Assembly: GCA_023438115.1 (NCBI GenBank)
Contig: JAEZEB010000130.1
Location: 1 to 14,275, forward strand
Source: Pseudomonadota bacterium
GTDB taxonomy: Bacteria; Pseudomonadota; Gammaproteobacteria; Burkholderiales; Burkholderiaceae_C
Length of the DNA: 14,275 nucleotides
Direction of reading: 5' to 3'
The notes under the pieces were generated by a model. That model saw only the letters and a program-made list of their open reading frames with translations, had not been told where the DNA came from and did not search any database. Shown here one piece after another: positions 6,401 to 14,275 of the stretch (position 1 is its first letter; each line of letters begins with the position of its first letter). Both the position numbers and the translations under genes were made by a program.

Positions 6401-8298
6401 GCCAGCGCCTGCGGTTCGTGGTCGGCGGTGGGCTGCGCTTCCAGCGCGAAGTCGTGCAGGTACACCGGCTCTTGCCCGGGCCGCTGGATGCGGTCCACCT
6501 CCTCGCCCAGCACCCGCACACCCATGTGCTCCAGCATCGGCATGCTGTCGGACAGCACCACCGGCGCGCCCACGCGGTAAACCTTCAGGCCCAGCCGCCC
6601 TTCGGGCTGGCCTTCCGGCCAGTAGAGCGACAAGCCCAGCGGCTGCTGCGGCGAGAGCGTCTCCAGCTTGCGGATGTCGTCCAGCGCCGCGGCGGCCGGC
6701 ACGCGCTCGCGATAGGCCACGGGGAACGCGGCCGACCAGCGCTTGTCCAATGCGAGCCCGCCGGCCTCGCCCTCGGCCTGCACCAGCGCATCACGCAGGT
6801 CGTCCTCCCAGCGCCGCGCGACGGCGGCGAGGCGGCGCTCCAGCGCCTTGCGGTCGAAGGACGGCATCGGCTTCGGCGCGATCCGCACCGTGAAGTGGAT
6901 GCGCGCCAGCTGCGTCCCCGACAGCAGCACGTCGAAATCGACGTGCGAGCCGCCCAGCGCCTCCTGCAGGATGCGCTGGAACTTCAGCCGCAGCTGGGTG
7001 GAGAAGTTCTCGCGCGGAACGAACAACAGGCAGGACACGAAGCGGTCGAACGGGTCCTTCCAGGTGAAGAGGCGCAGGCGATGGCGCTCGCCCAGCGCAA
7101 GGATGCCCATCGCCGTCTCGAACAGTTCGTCCGGCGCGATCTGGAACAGGTCGTCGCGCGGGAAGGTCTCCAGCGTGTGTTCCAGCGCCTTGGCCAGGTG
7201 ACCCGCCGGCGCGAAGCCGGCGCGCTGCGCGACCGCTTCCACCTTGCGTCGCAGCAGCGGCGTCTCGGCCACGCGGGCGAGATAGGCCGTGGACGTGAAA
7301 AGGCCCACGAAGCGGTGCTCGCCCACCACGCGGCCCTGCGCGTCGAAGCGCTTGATGCCCACGTAGTCGGTGTACCCGTCGCGGTGCACGGTGGAACGCG
7401 TATTGGCCTTGGTCACCACCAGCACGGGCGAAGGGCTGCGCGCCAGCGCGCGGGCGGCCGGCGGCAGCGCCGCGAAGCTGGCCGAGGCGGACGCCTGCGC
7501 GTCCTCGCGCAGCAGGCCCAGGCCGCTGCCCGGCACCGCGCGCAGCGCGAGCTGCCCGCCTTCGTCGATCAGGTCCTGCCGGCGGTAACCGAGCAGCGTG
7601 AAGTGGTCGGCCGCCAGCCAGGCGAGGAAGGCGCGGCTTTCCTCGGCTGCCTCGCGCGGAACGGACGCGGGCGTACTTGCAAGCTCCTGCGCCGCTTCGT
7701 CCAGCCGCGCCAGCATGGGCTTCCAGTCGGCCACGGCGGAACGCACGTCGGCCAGCACGCGCTCGAGGCCGCGGCACAACGCAAGGCGCTGCTCCGCGTC
7801 GGCGATGCGGTCGATCTCGATGTACATCCACGATTCGCGCGGCTGCGCGGCTTCCGCGTCGCGGCGCGCCACCGCGCGCCGCAGCACGCCCTGCGCGTCG
7901 CGTTCGACGGCGAACACCGGGTGCACGACCAGGTGCAAGGCCAGCCCCTGGCGCGTGATCTCCAGCGACACCGAGTCGACGAGGAACGGCATGTCGTCGT
8001 TGACGACCTGCACGATGCTGTGGCGCGAGCCCCAGCCGTCGGTGGCCGGCGAGGGACTGAACACGCGCACCTTCGCCGCCCCGGGCGGCCGCTGCGCGCC
8101 GAACTGCCAGTGCGACCGCAGCGCGCCGAGCAGGTCGCCGGGCGCGCGCTCGTCGAAGTCTTCCACGTCGACCTGGCGGAAGTATTCGCGGGCGAATCCT
8201 TCCGGCGGGATCGCGCCGCTGTCACCGCCCAGGGCGGCGGCCTGCGCCACGACGGCATCGATGCGCGCGTCGCGCTGGTCTTCGGTGGTGGCTGCCAT
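3484..8298 (-). CDS. gdhB: NAD-specific glutamate dehydrogenase, large (GDH-180) class
   Basis: This 1604-residue protein has the usual length of the large bacterial NAD-dependent glutamate dehydrogenases, which oxidatively deaminate glutamate to 2-oxoglutarate and ammonia. The N-terminal half is the long regulatory region of the family (for example HSIVQVVNDDMPFLVDSVS near residue 95). The catalytic domain starts around residue 780 with FKFDSQRIPG, followed by ARGGLRWSDR and the lysine-glycine motif VGSKGGFVLKK (Lys853). Then come SRGYDHKGMGITARGAWES and GIGDMSGDVFGNGML (near 985-1000) and a helical C-terminal part. The frame is open without interruption. The ATG at 8298 is chosen because AGGAGAG lies just upstream and MAATTEDQRDARID looks like a real N-terminus; an in-frame start at 8430 would add 44 low-complexity residues crossing the promoter region. 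The gene converges on the pilin gene with a 15-base gap and diverges from maeB. Confidence 0.95.
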   Translation of the reverse strand: MAATTEDQRDARIDAVVAQAAALGGDSGAIPPEGFAREYFRQVDVEDFDERAPGDLLGALRSHWQFGAQRPPGAAKVRVFSPSPATDGWGSRHSIVQVVNDDMPFLVDSVSLEITRQGLALHLVVHPVFAVERDAQGVLRRAVARRDAEAAQPRESWMYIEIDRIADAEQRLALCRGLERVLADVRSAVADWKPMLARLDEAAQELASTPASVPREAAEESRAFLAWLAADHFTLLGYRRQDLIDEGGQLALRAVPGSGLGLLREDAQASASASFAALPPAARALARSPSPVLVVTKANTRSTVHRDGYTDYVGIKRFDAQGRVVGEHRFVGLFTSTAYLARVAETPLLRRKVEAVAQRAGFAPAGHLAKALEHTLETFPRDDLFQIAPDELFETAMGILALGERHRLRLFTWKDPFDRFVSCLLFVPRENFSTQLRLKFQRILQEALGGSHVDFDVLLSGTQLARIHFTVRIAPKPMPSFDRKALERRLAAVARRWEDDLRDALVQAEGEAGGLALDKRWSAAFPVAYRERVPAAAALDDIRKLETLSPQQPLGLSLYWPEGQPEGRLGLKVYRVGAPVVLSDSMPMLEHMGVRVLGEEVDRIQRPGQEPVYLHDFALEAQPTADHEPQALARVFEDAFARVFRGEVENDDFNRLVLGAALSAEEVVVLRAYAKYLQQIGFAQSQATIAATLAAHPRIARMLVGLFRLRFDPQGHDADGAASQVNALEQALEKVGNLSEDRVLRQLMALVQATLRTNFWRTGPGASGAPGPRRSFLSFKFDSQRIPGLPQPRPLYEIWVYAPRFEGIHLRGGKVARGGLRWSDRPDDFRTEVLGLVKAQMVKNTVIVPVGSKGGFVLKKAPPPSDREAFLKEGIACYQDYLRGLLDLTDNLVGGQVVPPPQVVRLDGDDPYLVVAADKGTASFSDHANAISAEYGHWLGDAFASGGSRGYDHKGMGITARGAWESAKRHFRELGVDIQSTEFTVAGIGDMSGDVFGNGMLLSRHIRLVAAFDHRHVFIDPEPQAERAFQERERLFRLPRSSWADYDPALISAGGGVWSRSEKSIPLSPQARAALGVEAERLTPAELVSAILKAPVDLLYNGGIGTYVKARAETHADVGDRANDAVRVDGADLRCRVVVEGGNLGCTQRGRIEAALAGVRINTDAIDNSAGVDTSDHEVNIKILLGLAQADGKLAGEQRNALLPRMTQEVAVLVLRDNYFQTQALSIGARLAARELDEQARFIRFLEKKGELDRAIEFLPGDEEIADRRTRGLGLARPEQAVLLAYSKMWLNDELVASDLPEDPWIATALERYFPGPLREGYATWIPRHPLRREIIATHVLNSMVNRVGPTFVHRLGEITGATPPQVVRAYLAAREVFALVPLWQQIEALDNQVPDGVQADMVIALRALVARATTWFLRSRRLFEPTKQQVARFVPAVQALHGPAEADARRSQRFAQWVEAGVPPALAAQVDGAAQLFHALDIAEIAEATRRPLELAAQVHAGVGERLGLARMQQQIEMLPEQGFWQGLAKLALTDDLADLQRSIALEALGHPDASAAEVLDRWEAGNRQALVRARRLLTELQDAPGSDLAMLSVALRELRNLG

Positions 8299-8533
8299 CT
8301 CGTTCTCTCCTCGCGGGACGTCCCACTGTAGTCCGGGGCCGGGCCGTGGGGCCAATGCCGGGGAACGCGCCGCGCATGCCGATGATGCATGGGAGCAGGC
8401 CGCTGCGGGGCTCCGCGCGCCCGCAGCCAAAGGGGGTCGGCGTTTCCCAGGGGTCTACAATCGCAGCCCTTCAGGCACAGCACCCATGAGGCGGGCGTCC
8501 GCAGTGCCCGGCGCCCCAAGGAGACCGGTTTCC
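8299..8533. promoter_or_regulatory. Divergent gdhB / maeB control region
   Basis: Toward maeB, TACAAT at 8456-8461 is a good -10 box, giving a leader of roughly 65 bases, but no -35 match is clear. AAGGAG at 8518-8523 is the maeB ribosome binding site. Toward gdhB, TACAGT on the minus strand (8330-8325) may be a -10 box, followed by the perfect palindrome GGGACGTCCC (8315-8324) inside the gdhB leader. An 8-bp inverted repeat, GCTGCGGG at 8402-8409 and CCCGCAGC at 8420-8427, lies between the two promoters and could be an operator. Function of both palindromes is inference. Confidence 0.5.
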
Positions 8534-10829
<2,296 letters not shown>

Positions 10830-10840
<11 letters not shown>

Positions 10841-10924
10841 AGCCCGGCCGGATAGCTGGCACTAACTTTAAAGCCGCGCTGGCAAGGCCCGAAAGGCCTT
10901 GCCGCCTGCCCATTCATTGGGCAG
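10830..10924 (+). terminator. Three tandem hairpins at the 3' end of maeB
   Basis: Three perfect hairpins follow one another: CCGGCCGG at 10830-10837 pairs with 10844-10851 across the stop codon; GGCAAGGCC at 10881-10889 pairs with GGCCTTGCC at 10895-10903 around a CGAAA loop; CTGCCCA at 10906-10912 pairs with TGGGCAG at 10918-10924 around TTCAT. None has a T-run, so they may act in rho-dependent termination or protect the mRNA 3' end rather than terminate on their own. Confidence 0.55.
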
Positions 10925-11062
10925 CGAGCTTGCATTCGGGGGCCGCTTCCGTCACACTACGCCGCTTGAGATTTCCGGGTTTACCCGGGGATCGCGAGAT
11001 GTTCCGGCGCCCCGAGAGGCCGGCAGGTGTCCCCCTTGAAGATCTCCCCAGAAGGTCCGTCC

Positions 11063-11473
11063 ATGGCAGGCTTCGCGGCAATCAAGTTGGCGCTCACCAG
11101 CGCTTTTTTTGCCGCCGCGGTCGCTGGCTGTACCCCGGTGGAAGCCCGGGGTCCCGTGGAGGGAACGGGCGCGGTGGAAGCGGTGCATGTCACCGAGCTG
11201 CCGCGCCAGGGCCGGGAGACCTACGAACTGATCCGTCTGGGCGGACCGTTCCCGTATTCCAAGGATGGCTCGGTGTTCGGCAACCGGGAGCGGCTGCTTC
11301 CGGCCCAGAAGCGCGGCTACTACCGCGAGTACACCGTGAAGACGCCGGGATCACGCGACCGGGGCGCCCGGCGCATCGTGTGCGGAGGTCCGCCCCGGAC
11401 GCCGCACGCCTGTTACTACACCGCTGACCACTACGCCAGTTTTCGCATGATCGTGGAGTCACCCAAGCAATGA
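11063..11473 (+). CDS. Secreted or lipid-anchored guanyl-specific ribonuclease (RNase Sa / barnase superfamily)
   Basis: The 136-residue protein has a hydrophobic N-terminal signal ending in VAGC (Cys23), a plausible lipobox; if not lipidated it would still be an exported protein. The catalytic domain covers about residues 45-132 and closely follows Streptomyces RNase Sa: PYSKDGSVFGNRE, LPAQ, YYREYTV, TPGSRDRGARRI and YYTADHYASFRMI. These align Glu89, Arg103/Arg104 and His123 with the RNase Sa catalytic Glu54, Arg69 and His85, so activity is expected. An extra pair, Cys107 and Cys117, may form a disulfide not in the same place as in RNase Sa. ATG 11063 follows GAAGG (11051-11055); a GTG at 11027 would add 12 unlikely residues. 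The stop overlaps the next start as ATGA, pairing it with a barstar-type inhibitor. Role (nutrition, competition, defence) is not shown by sequence. Confidence 0.88.
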   Translation: MAGFAAIKLALTSAFFAAAVAGCTPVEARGPVEGTGAVEAVHVTELPRQGRETYELIRLGGPFPYSKDGSVFGNRERLLPAQKRGYYREYTVKTPGSRDRGARRIVCGGPPRTPHACYYTADHYASFRMIVESPKQ

Positions 11474-11940
11474 AGCGGGACATGTTCTTGACTACCGAGA
11501 AAGTAACGGAGATGGACCAAGCCATCCGTCCTGAGATTTCCGACACGCCGCTCAAGGGCGTGCGCAGCAACATCGTGCAGTCGATCCGCGCCTTCCGGGT
11601 GCAGGACCTGCAGGAGACCGCCACCGCGCTCGGCCACCACTTCCTGTACGCCAACCTCGCCACCGCCCAGAGCAAGCAGGACGTGCTGGACATGATCGCC
11701 CAGCAGTTCACCCTGCCGCAGCACTTCGGCAAGAACTTCGACGCGCTGTACGACTGCATGACGGACCCGCTGCACAAATCGGGCCCGCAACCCGGGTTCA
11801 TCGTGGTGCTGGAGCACATCCCGGCCAACGGGAAATTCGACAAGGAAGCGCGCGAGCAGCTCCTGGACATCTTCCGCGACACCGCCGACTACTGGGCGGA
11901 CCGGAAGATACCCTTCCGCTGTTTCTATTCTTTTCGGTAG
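11470..11940 (+). CDS. Barstar-family ribonuclease inhibitor
   Basis: This 156-residue protein carries the barstar core FGKNFDALYDCMTD at residues 86-99, in which Asp91 and Asp95 correspond to barstar Asp35 and Asp39, the residues that plug the ribonuclease active site. The barstar Trp38 position is Tyr94, a common swap. The C-terminal half (IVVLEHI, then DIFRDTADYWADR) also fits the fold. No signal peptide is present, so it should protect the cytoplasm from RNase made before export. The gene starts inside the stop codon of the ribonuclease gene (ATGA), the classic arrangement for coupled translation. It is longer than barstar (about 90 residues) by roughly 45 N-terminal residues of unknown role; Met15 (ATG 11512, preceded by GGAG) is an alternative start. 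Confidence in family is high; specificity for the neighbour is inferred from linkage. Confidence 0.9.
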   Translation: MKRDMFLTTEKVTEMDQAIRPEISDTPLKGVRSNIVQSIRAFRVQDLQETATALGHHFLYANLATAQSKQDVLDMIAQQFTLPQHFGKNFDALYDCMTDPLHKSGPQPGFIVVLEHIPANGKFDKEAREQLLDIFRDTADYWADRKIPFRCFYSFR

Positions 11941-11974
11941 CCCGTTCCGCGCAAAATGGCCAAGCGGAACGGGC
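11940..11974 (+). repeat. 11-bp perfect inverted repeat after the barstar gene
   Basis: Starting at the last base of the barstar stop codon, GCCCGTTCCGC (11940-11950) pairs perfectly with GCGGAACGGGC (11964-11974) around a 13-base loop. No T-run follows, so it may be a rho-dependent terminator, an mRNA-stabilising stem, or a processing signal between barstar and the small ORF downstream. Confidence 0.7.
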
Positions 11975-12029
11975 GAACGAGGCCCAGGGCGAACCCGTGC
12001 AGCAGCCGGTCGCCACGGAAGGAGAGAAG

Positions 12030-12119
12030 ATGCCCACGGACAAGATCCTGGACGTCTCGCCTCTCGCGCTGCGAATGAGCAGCCCGTTCAACGCGGGTTA
12101 CTGGCTCGCGGCGGCGTAA
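12030..12119 (+). CDS. Unrecognised 29-residue small ORF with strong ribosome binding site
   Basis: AAGGAG at 12019-12024, five bases before an ATG, introduces a 29-codon frame. The peptide begins MPTDKILDVSPLALRM and ends SSPFNAGYWLAAA, closing with TAA 15 bases before a clear terminator. The spacing of ribosome binding site, ORF and terminator is what a real small gene would show. No family was recognised. The N-terminal half is mixed polar/hydrophobic; the C-terminal end is aromatic and then LAAA, which resembles the C-terminal degron end (LAA) of tmRNA tags. It lies on the same strand as the RNase/barstar pair, 89 bases after it, with no convincing promoter of its own. It may be a small protein, a peptide precursor or a chance frame. 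Confidence 0.5.
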   Translation: MPTDKILDVSPLALRMSSPFNAGYWLAAA

Positions 12120-12134
12120 ACCGCGCATTCGAGG

Positions 12135-12164
12135 AATCCCCGCAGCCGCGGGGATTTTTCTTTT
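12135..12164 (+). terminator. Rho-independent terminator
   Basis: AATCCCCGC (12135-12143) pairs perfectly with GCGGGGATT (12148-12156) around an AGCC loop and is followed by TTTCTTTT (12157-12164). This is a strong plus-strand intrinsic terminator closing the unit that includes the 29-residue ORF and probably the RNase/barstar genes. On the minus strand there is no T-run, so it does not serve rsmA. Confidence 0.9.
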
Positions 12165-12188
12165 GGGGATCACCGTGCACGCACCCGC

Positions 12189-12215
12189 GGTGGGCACCCA
12201 AGGTGCCCACCCTAC
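12189..12215 (-). repeat. REP-like palindrome with GTAG head at the rsmA stop
   Basis: GGTGGGCACC (12189-12198) and GGTGCCCACC (12202-12211) form a perfect 10-bp hairpin with a three-base loop. On the minus strand it is directly preceded by GTAG (12215-12212), the tetranucleotide head typical of REP elements mobilised by REP-associated tyrosine transposases (RAYTs). The TAG of this head is the rsmA stop codon. Very similar sequences recur between genes in many proteobacteria, from memory. It may also form the 3' end of the surA-rsmA mRNA. Confidence 0.75.
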
Positions 12216-12973
12216 GAAAAGGCCTGCGCCAGCGCCACGTACTCCGCGACCGGCACTTCCTCCGCGCGCCGCTGCACGTCGAACGTGCCGGCGAAGCCCC
12301 GCGCCTCCAGCCATTTGCCCAGGGTGTTGCGCAGGATCTTGCGGCGCTGGCTGAAGGCCACCTGCACCAGCTCGGACAGCAGCGCCTCGTCCACCGCCGC
12401 GGGCTGCGCCCAGGGCACCATGCGCACCACCGCGCTGTCCACCTTCGGCGGCGGATCGAAGGATTCCGGCGGCACGTGCAGCACGTTCTCCATCGCGTAG
12501 CGCCACTGCAGCATCACCGACAGCCGCCCGTAGTCGGCGGTCGAGGGCGCGGCCACCATGCGATCCACCACTTCCTTCTGCAGCATGAAGTGCTGGTCCT
12601 CCACGTGCGCCACGTGGGCGAGCAGGTGGAACAGGATCGGGCTGGAGATGTTGTAGGGCAGGTTGCCCACGACGCGCAGCTTGTCCACGCCGAGCTCGCC
12701 CGCGAGCGCGCCGAAGTCCACCTTCAGCACGTCGGACTCGACGACCTTCAGCTGCCCGTGCGCGCGCAGGCGCACGGCCAGGTCGCGATCGAGCTCGACG
12801 ACGGTGAGGGCGCCGAGCCGCTCCACCAGCGGCTGCGTCAACGCAGCGAGTCCCGGGCCGATCTCCACCATGGGCTGGCCGGCGCGCGGGTCGATCTCCC
12901 GCACGATCGCGTCGATCACGGCGGCGTCGGCCAGGAAGTGCTGGCCGAAACGCTTGCGGGCGACGTGCTTCAA
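12212..12973 (-). CDS. rsmA: 16S rRNA (adenine1518/1519-N6,N6)-dimethyltransferase
   Basis: This 253-residue cytoplasmic enzyme dimethylates two adjacent adenines in the 3' hairpin of 16S rRNA late in small-subunit assembly. Family marks are RKRFGQHFL near the N-terminus, the S-adenosylmethionine loop VEIGPGLAALT (36-46), the acidic VVELD (58-62), and the catalytic NLPY (104-107), followed by HFMLQKEVVDRM, YGRLSVMLQ and the C-terminal FSQRRKILRNTLG. Length matches the family. The start is best set at TTG 12973-12971, which overlaps the surA stop as TTGA and gives the usual short N-terminus before RKRFGQ; an ATG at 13030 would add 19 Arg/Ala-rich residues inside surA. Translation probably depends on coupling to surA, as no close ribosome binding site is seen. 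The stop is part of the REP-like palindrome. pdxA, which lies between surA and ksgA in E. coli, is absent here. Confidence 0.95.
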   Translation of the reverse strand: MKHVARKRFGQHFLADAAVIDAIVREIDPRAGQPMVEIGPGLAALTQPLVERLGALTVVELDRDLAVRLRAHGQLKVVESDVLKVDFGALAGELGVDKLRVVGNLPYNISSPILFHLLAHVAHVEDQHFMLQKEVVDRMVAAPSTADYGRLSVMLQWRYAMENVLHVPPESFDPPPKVDSAVVRMVPWAQPAAVDEALLSELVQVAFSQRRKILRNTLGKWLEARGFAGTFDVQRRAEEVPVAEYVALAQAFS

Positions 12974-14275
12974 AGCTGCGGCGGCTCGCGCAGCTCCACG
13001 TAGGCGCGGCCGCGGACTTCCTGCGCCCACTGCACGTACGCCTCGTCGAGCTTGCGCTCGCGCACCAGGTTGCGGACCACTTCGCGCTGCTCGCGCGCGC
13101 CGAGCTTGGACTCGCGGCGCTCCACCAGCTGGATCAGGTGGACGCCGAAGCGGCTGACGATCGGATCGGCGATCTCGCCCGGCTGGAGGCTGGCCAGCGC
13201 CTCCTCGAACTCGGGCACGAACATGCCGGGGCTGGCCCAGCCGAGGTCGCCGCCGTTGCGCGCGCTCGCATCCTGCGAGTACTCGCGCGCCAGGTCGGCG
13301 AAGTCGGCCTGCCCCGCCTGCACGCGGCGCTTGTAGTCGGCCAGCCGCTGCAACGCCGCCTGCTCGGTGAGCTGGCCACCCGGGCGCAGCAGGATGTGGC
13401 GCGCGCGGCTCTGCGTGACCGCGATGCCCGCCTGCGCGAGCTGGCGCTTCTCCAGCACCTTGACGATGTGGAAGCCGGCGCCCGAACGCAGCACGTCGGT
13501 CACGCCGCCTTGCGGCACGTTGCGCACGGCCTGCACGAACAGCGGCGGCAGGCGATCGGCGGTGCGCGTGCCGATCAGGCCGCCGTTCTGCGCGGCGCCG
13601 CCGGCATCGGAATGCGCCCGGGCCAGCTGGCCGAAGTCCTCGCCGGCGCGCGCGCGTTCCAGCAGCTGCTGCGCCTTGGCGCGCAATTCCTGCACCTGCG
13701 CCTCGCCGGCGTTCTCGGGCACGGCCACCAGGATGTGCGCGAGGTTCAGCTCCAGCAGCGCCGGATCGCCGCCGCCCGCCTGCTGCTCGCGCAGGAAGTT
13801 GTCGATGTCCAGCTCGGTCACCTTCACGCGCGACTCCATCTCCCGGTCGCGCAGGCGCTGCAGCAGGATCTGGTTGCGCAGGTCCTCGCGGAACTGCTTG
13901 ACGTCGAGGCCCTCGCCGGCGAGGCGCCGGCGCAGTTCGGCCACGCCGATCCCGTTCTGCCGCGCCACCGTCATTTCGGCCTGGTCGACCAGCGCGTCGT
14001 CGGCGCGGACGCCCATCTCGCGGGCCAGCTGCAGCTGCGCCTTCTCGCTGATCAGGCGTTCGACCACCTCACGCGCGAGCTGCGCGCGCGGCGGCATGGC
14101 GGCGCCCTGCTGGGCGAGCTGCTGCTCGAAGCGCAGCAGGCGCGTGCGCACCTCGTTGTTGGTGATGGGCTCGGAGTTCACCACGGCGACGATGAAGTCG
14201 GCGTCCCAGCCGAGGGCCTGGCCGACGCACAGCGCCTGGGCGGCGAAGGCTTCGTTGGCTTCGATCAGGTCCAGG
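12970..14275 (-). CDS. surA: Periplasmic chaperone / peptidyl-prolyl isomerase SurA, 5' end replaced by thiolase-like sequence and cut by window edge
   Basis: From about 14196 down to the stop at 12970 the frame is a normal SurA: it begins FIVAVVNSEPITNNEVRTRL, continues through the N-terminal chaperone helices (LISEKAQLQLAREMGV, then FREDLRNQILLQRL), and has two parvulin-type domains (ELNLAHILVAVPE and QSRARHILL) plus the C-terminal helix. SurA folds outer-membrane proteins in the periplasm, so a signal peptide is required. None is present: the frame continues upstream, with no stop, into DLIEANEAFAAQALCVGQ then ALGWD, which is thiolase sequence. The open frame runs off the window. A GTG at 14184 could start a truncated product without a signal peptide. 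Either a fusion, a rearranged surA, or a misassembled edge explains this. Followed directly by rsmA with overlapping stop/start. Confidence 0.88.
   Translation of the reverse strand, partial: LDLIEANEAFAAQALCVGQALGWDADFIVAVVNSEPITNNEVRTRLLRFEQQLAQQGAAMPPRAQLAREVVERLISEKAQLQLAREMGVRADDALVDQAEMTVARQNGIGVAELRRRLAGEGLDVKQFREDLRNQILLQRLRDREMESRVKVTELDIDNFLREQQAGGGDPALLELNLAHILVAVPENAGEAQVQELRAKAQQLLERARAGEDFGQLARAHSDAGGAAQNGGLIGTRTADRLPPLFVQAVRNVPQGGVTDVLRSGAGFHIVKVLEKRQLAQAGIAVTQSRARHILLRPGGQLTEQAALQRLADYKRRVQAGQADFADLAREYSQDASARNGGDLGWASPGMFVPEFEEALASLQPGEIADPIVSRFGVHLIQLVERRESKLGAREQREVVRNLVRERKLDEAYVQWAQEVRGRAYVELREPPQL
14203..14275 (-). other. Thiolase (acetyl-CoA acetyltransferase) fragment joined in frame to surA
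   Basis: Twenty-four codons from 14274 to 14203 read LDLIEANEAFAAQALCVG, then QALGWD. The (D)LIEANEAFAAQA core and the GWD a few residues later are the well-known region of biosynthetic/degradative thiolases that precedes the KVNVNGGAIALGHP block containing the active-site His. After GWDA/D the sequence turns into SurA without a frame break. GCCGAC (14202-14197) would fit both partners, which suggests a microhomology junction. It is a fragment here; whether the rest of a thiolase lies upstream is outside the window. Confidence 0.82.

Noticed and set aside
5251..8331. Plus-strand open frame of over 1000 codons antisense to gdhB
   Set aside because: Its Arg/Ala/His-rich translation has no family features and mirrors the GC-rich third positions of gdhB, which is a clear intact gene on the other strand.
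8299..8430. N-terminal extension of gdhB to an upstream start
   Set aside because: The 44 extra residues are Ala/Pro/Arg-rich, cross the promoter region, and the ATG at 8298 has a proper AGGAGAG site.
11952..11957. CAAAAT as a -10 box for a separate promoter of the 29-residue ORF
   Set aside because: It sits in the loop of the inverted repeat and has no -35 partner at acceptable spacing.

Overview
This is a GC-rich bacterial window with dense codon use and overlapping genes. It most likely comes from a betaproteobacterium of the order Burkholderiales, near Comamonadaceae (Ramlibacter/Variovorax-like). That placement is from recall of protein style (GDH-180 type glutamate dehydrogenase, MaeB-type malic enzyme, SurA-RsmA order) and of the intergenic hairpin repeats; no search was run. 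Both window edges cut genes.

Left block (1-2796): the start of transketolase (tkt, minus strand) diverges from a SpeD-like protein (211-573) that has lost the serine needed to make the pyruvoyl cofactor. After a hairpin-rich intergenic repeat (574-656) come a MurU-like sugar-1-phosphate nucleotidyltransferase (697-1383) and Xaa-Pro aminopeptidase PepP (1402-2796).

Pilin island (2797-3468): one type IV pilin gene stands alone behind a textbook sigma-54 promoter (2926-2940) and an 8-bp dyad (2888-2920).

Central metabolism block (3484-10840): a 1604-residue NAD-dependent glutamate dehydrogenase (minus) and a malic enzyme with a phosphotransacetylase-like domain (plus) are transcribed divergently from 8299-8533. 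Together they link glutamate, 2-oxoglutarate, malate and pyruvate. Three tandem hairpins follow maeB.

Toxin/inhibitor block (10925-12164): a secreted or lipid-anchored RNase Sa/barnase-type ribonuclease overlaps a barstar-type inhibitor by ATGA. An 11-bp inverted repeat comes next, then an unrecognised 29-residue ORF with a strong ribosome binding site, then a clear rho-independent terminator.

Right block (12189-14275, minus): surA and rsmA overlap, and the rsmA stop codon is built into the GTAG of a REP-like palindrome. The upstream end of the surA reading frame is not SurA: it reads as an in-frame piece of an acetyl-CoA acetyltransferase (thiolase). This is either a real gene fusion or a misassembled edge.

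No rRNA, tRNA, CRISPR array, transposase or phage gene was seen. The best leads are the Ser-less SpeD, the RNase/barstar pair with the adjacent 29-residue ORF, and the thiolase-SurA junction.
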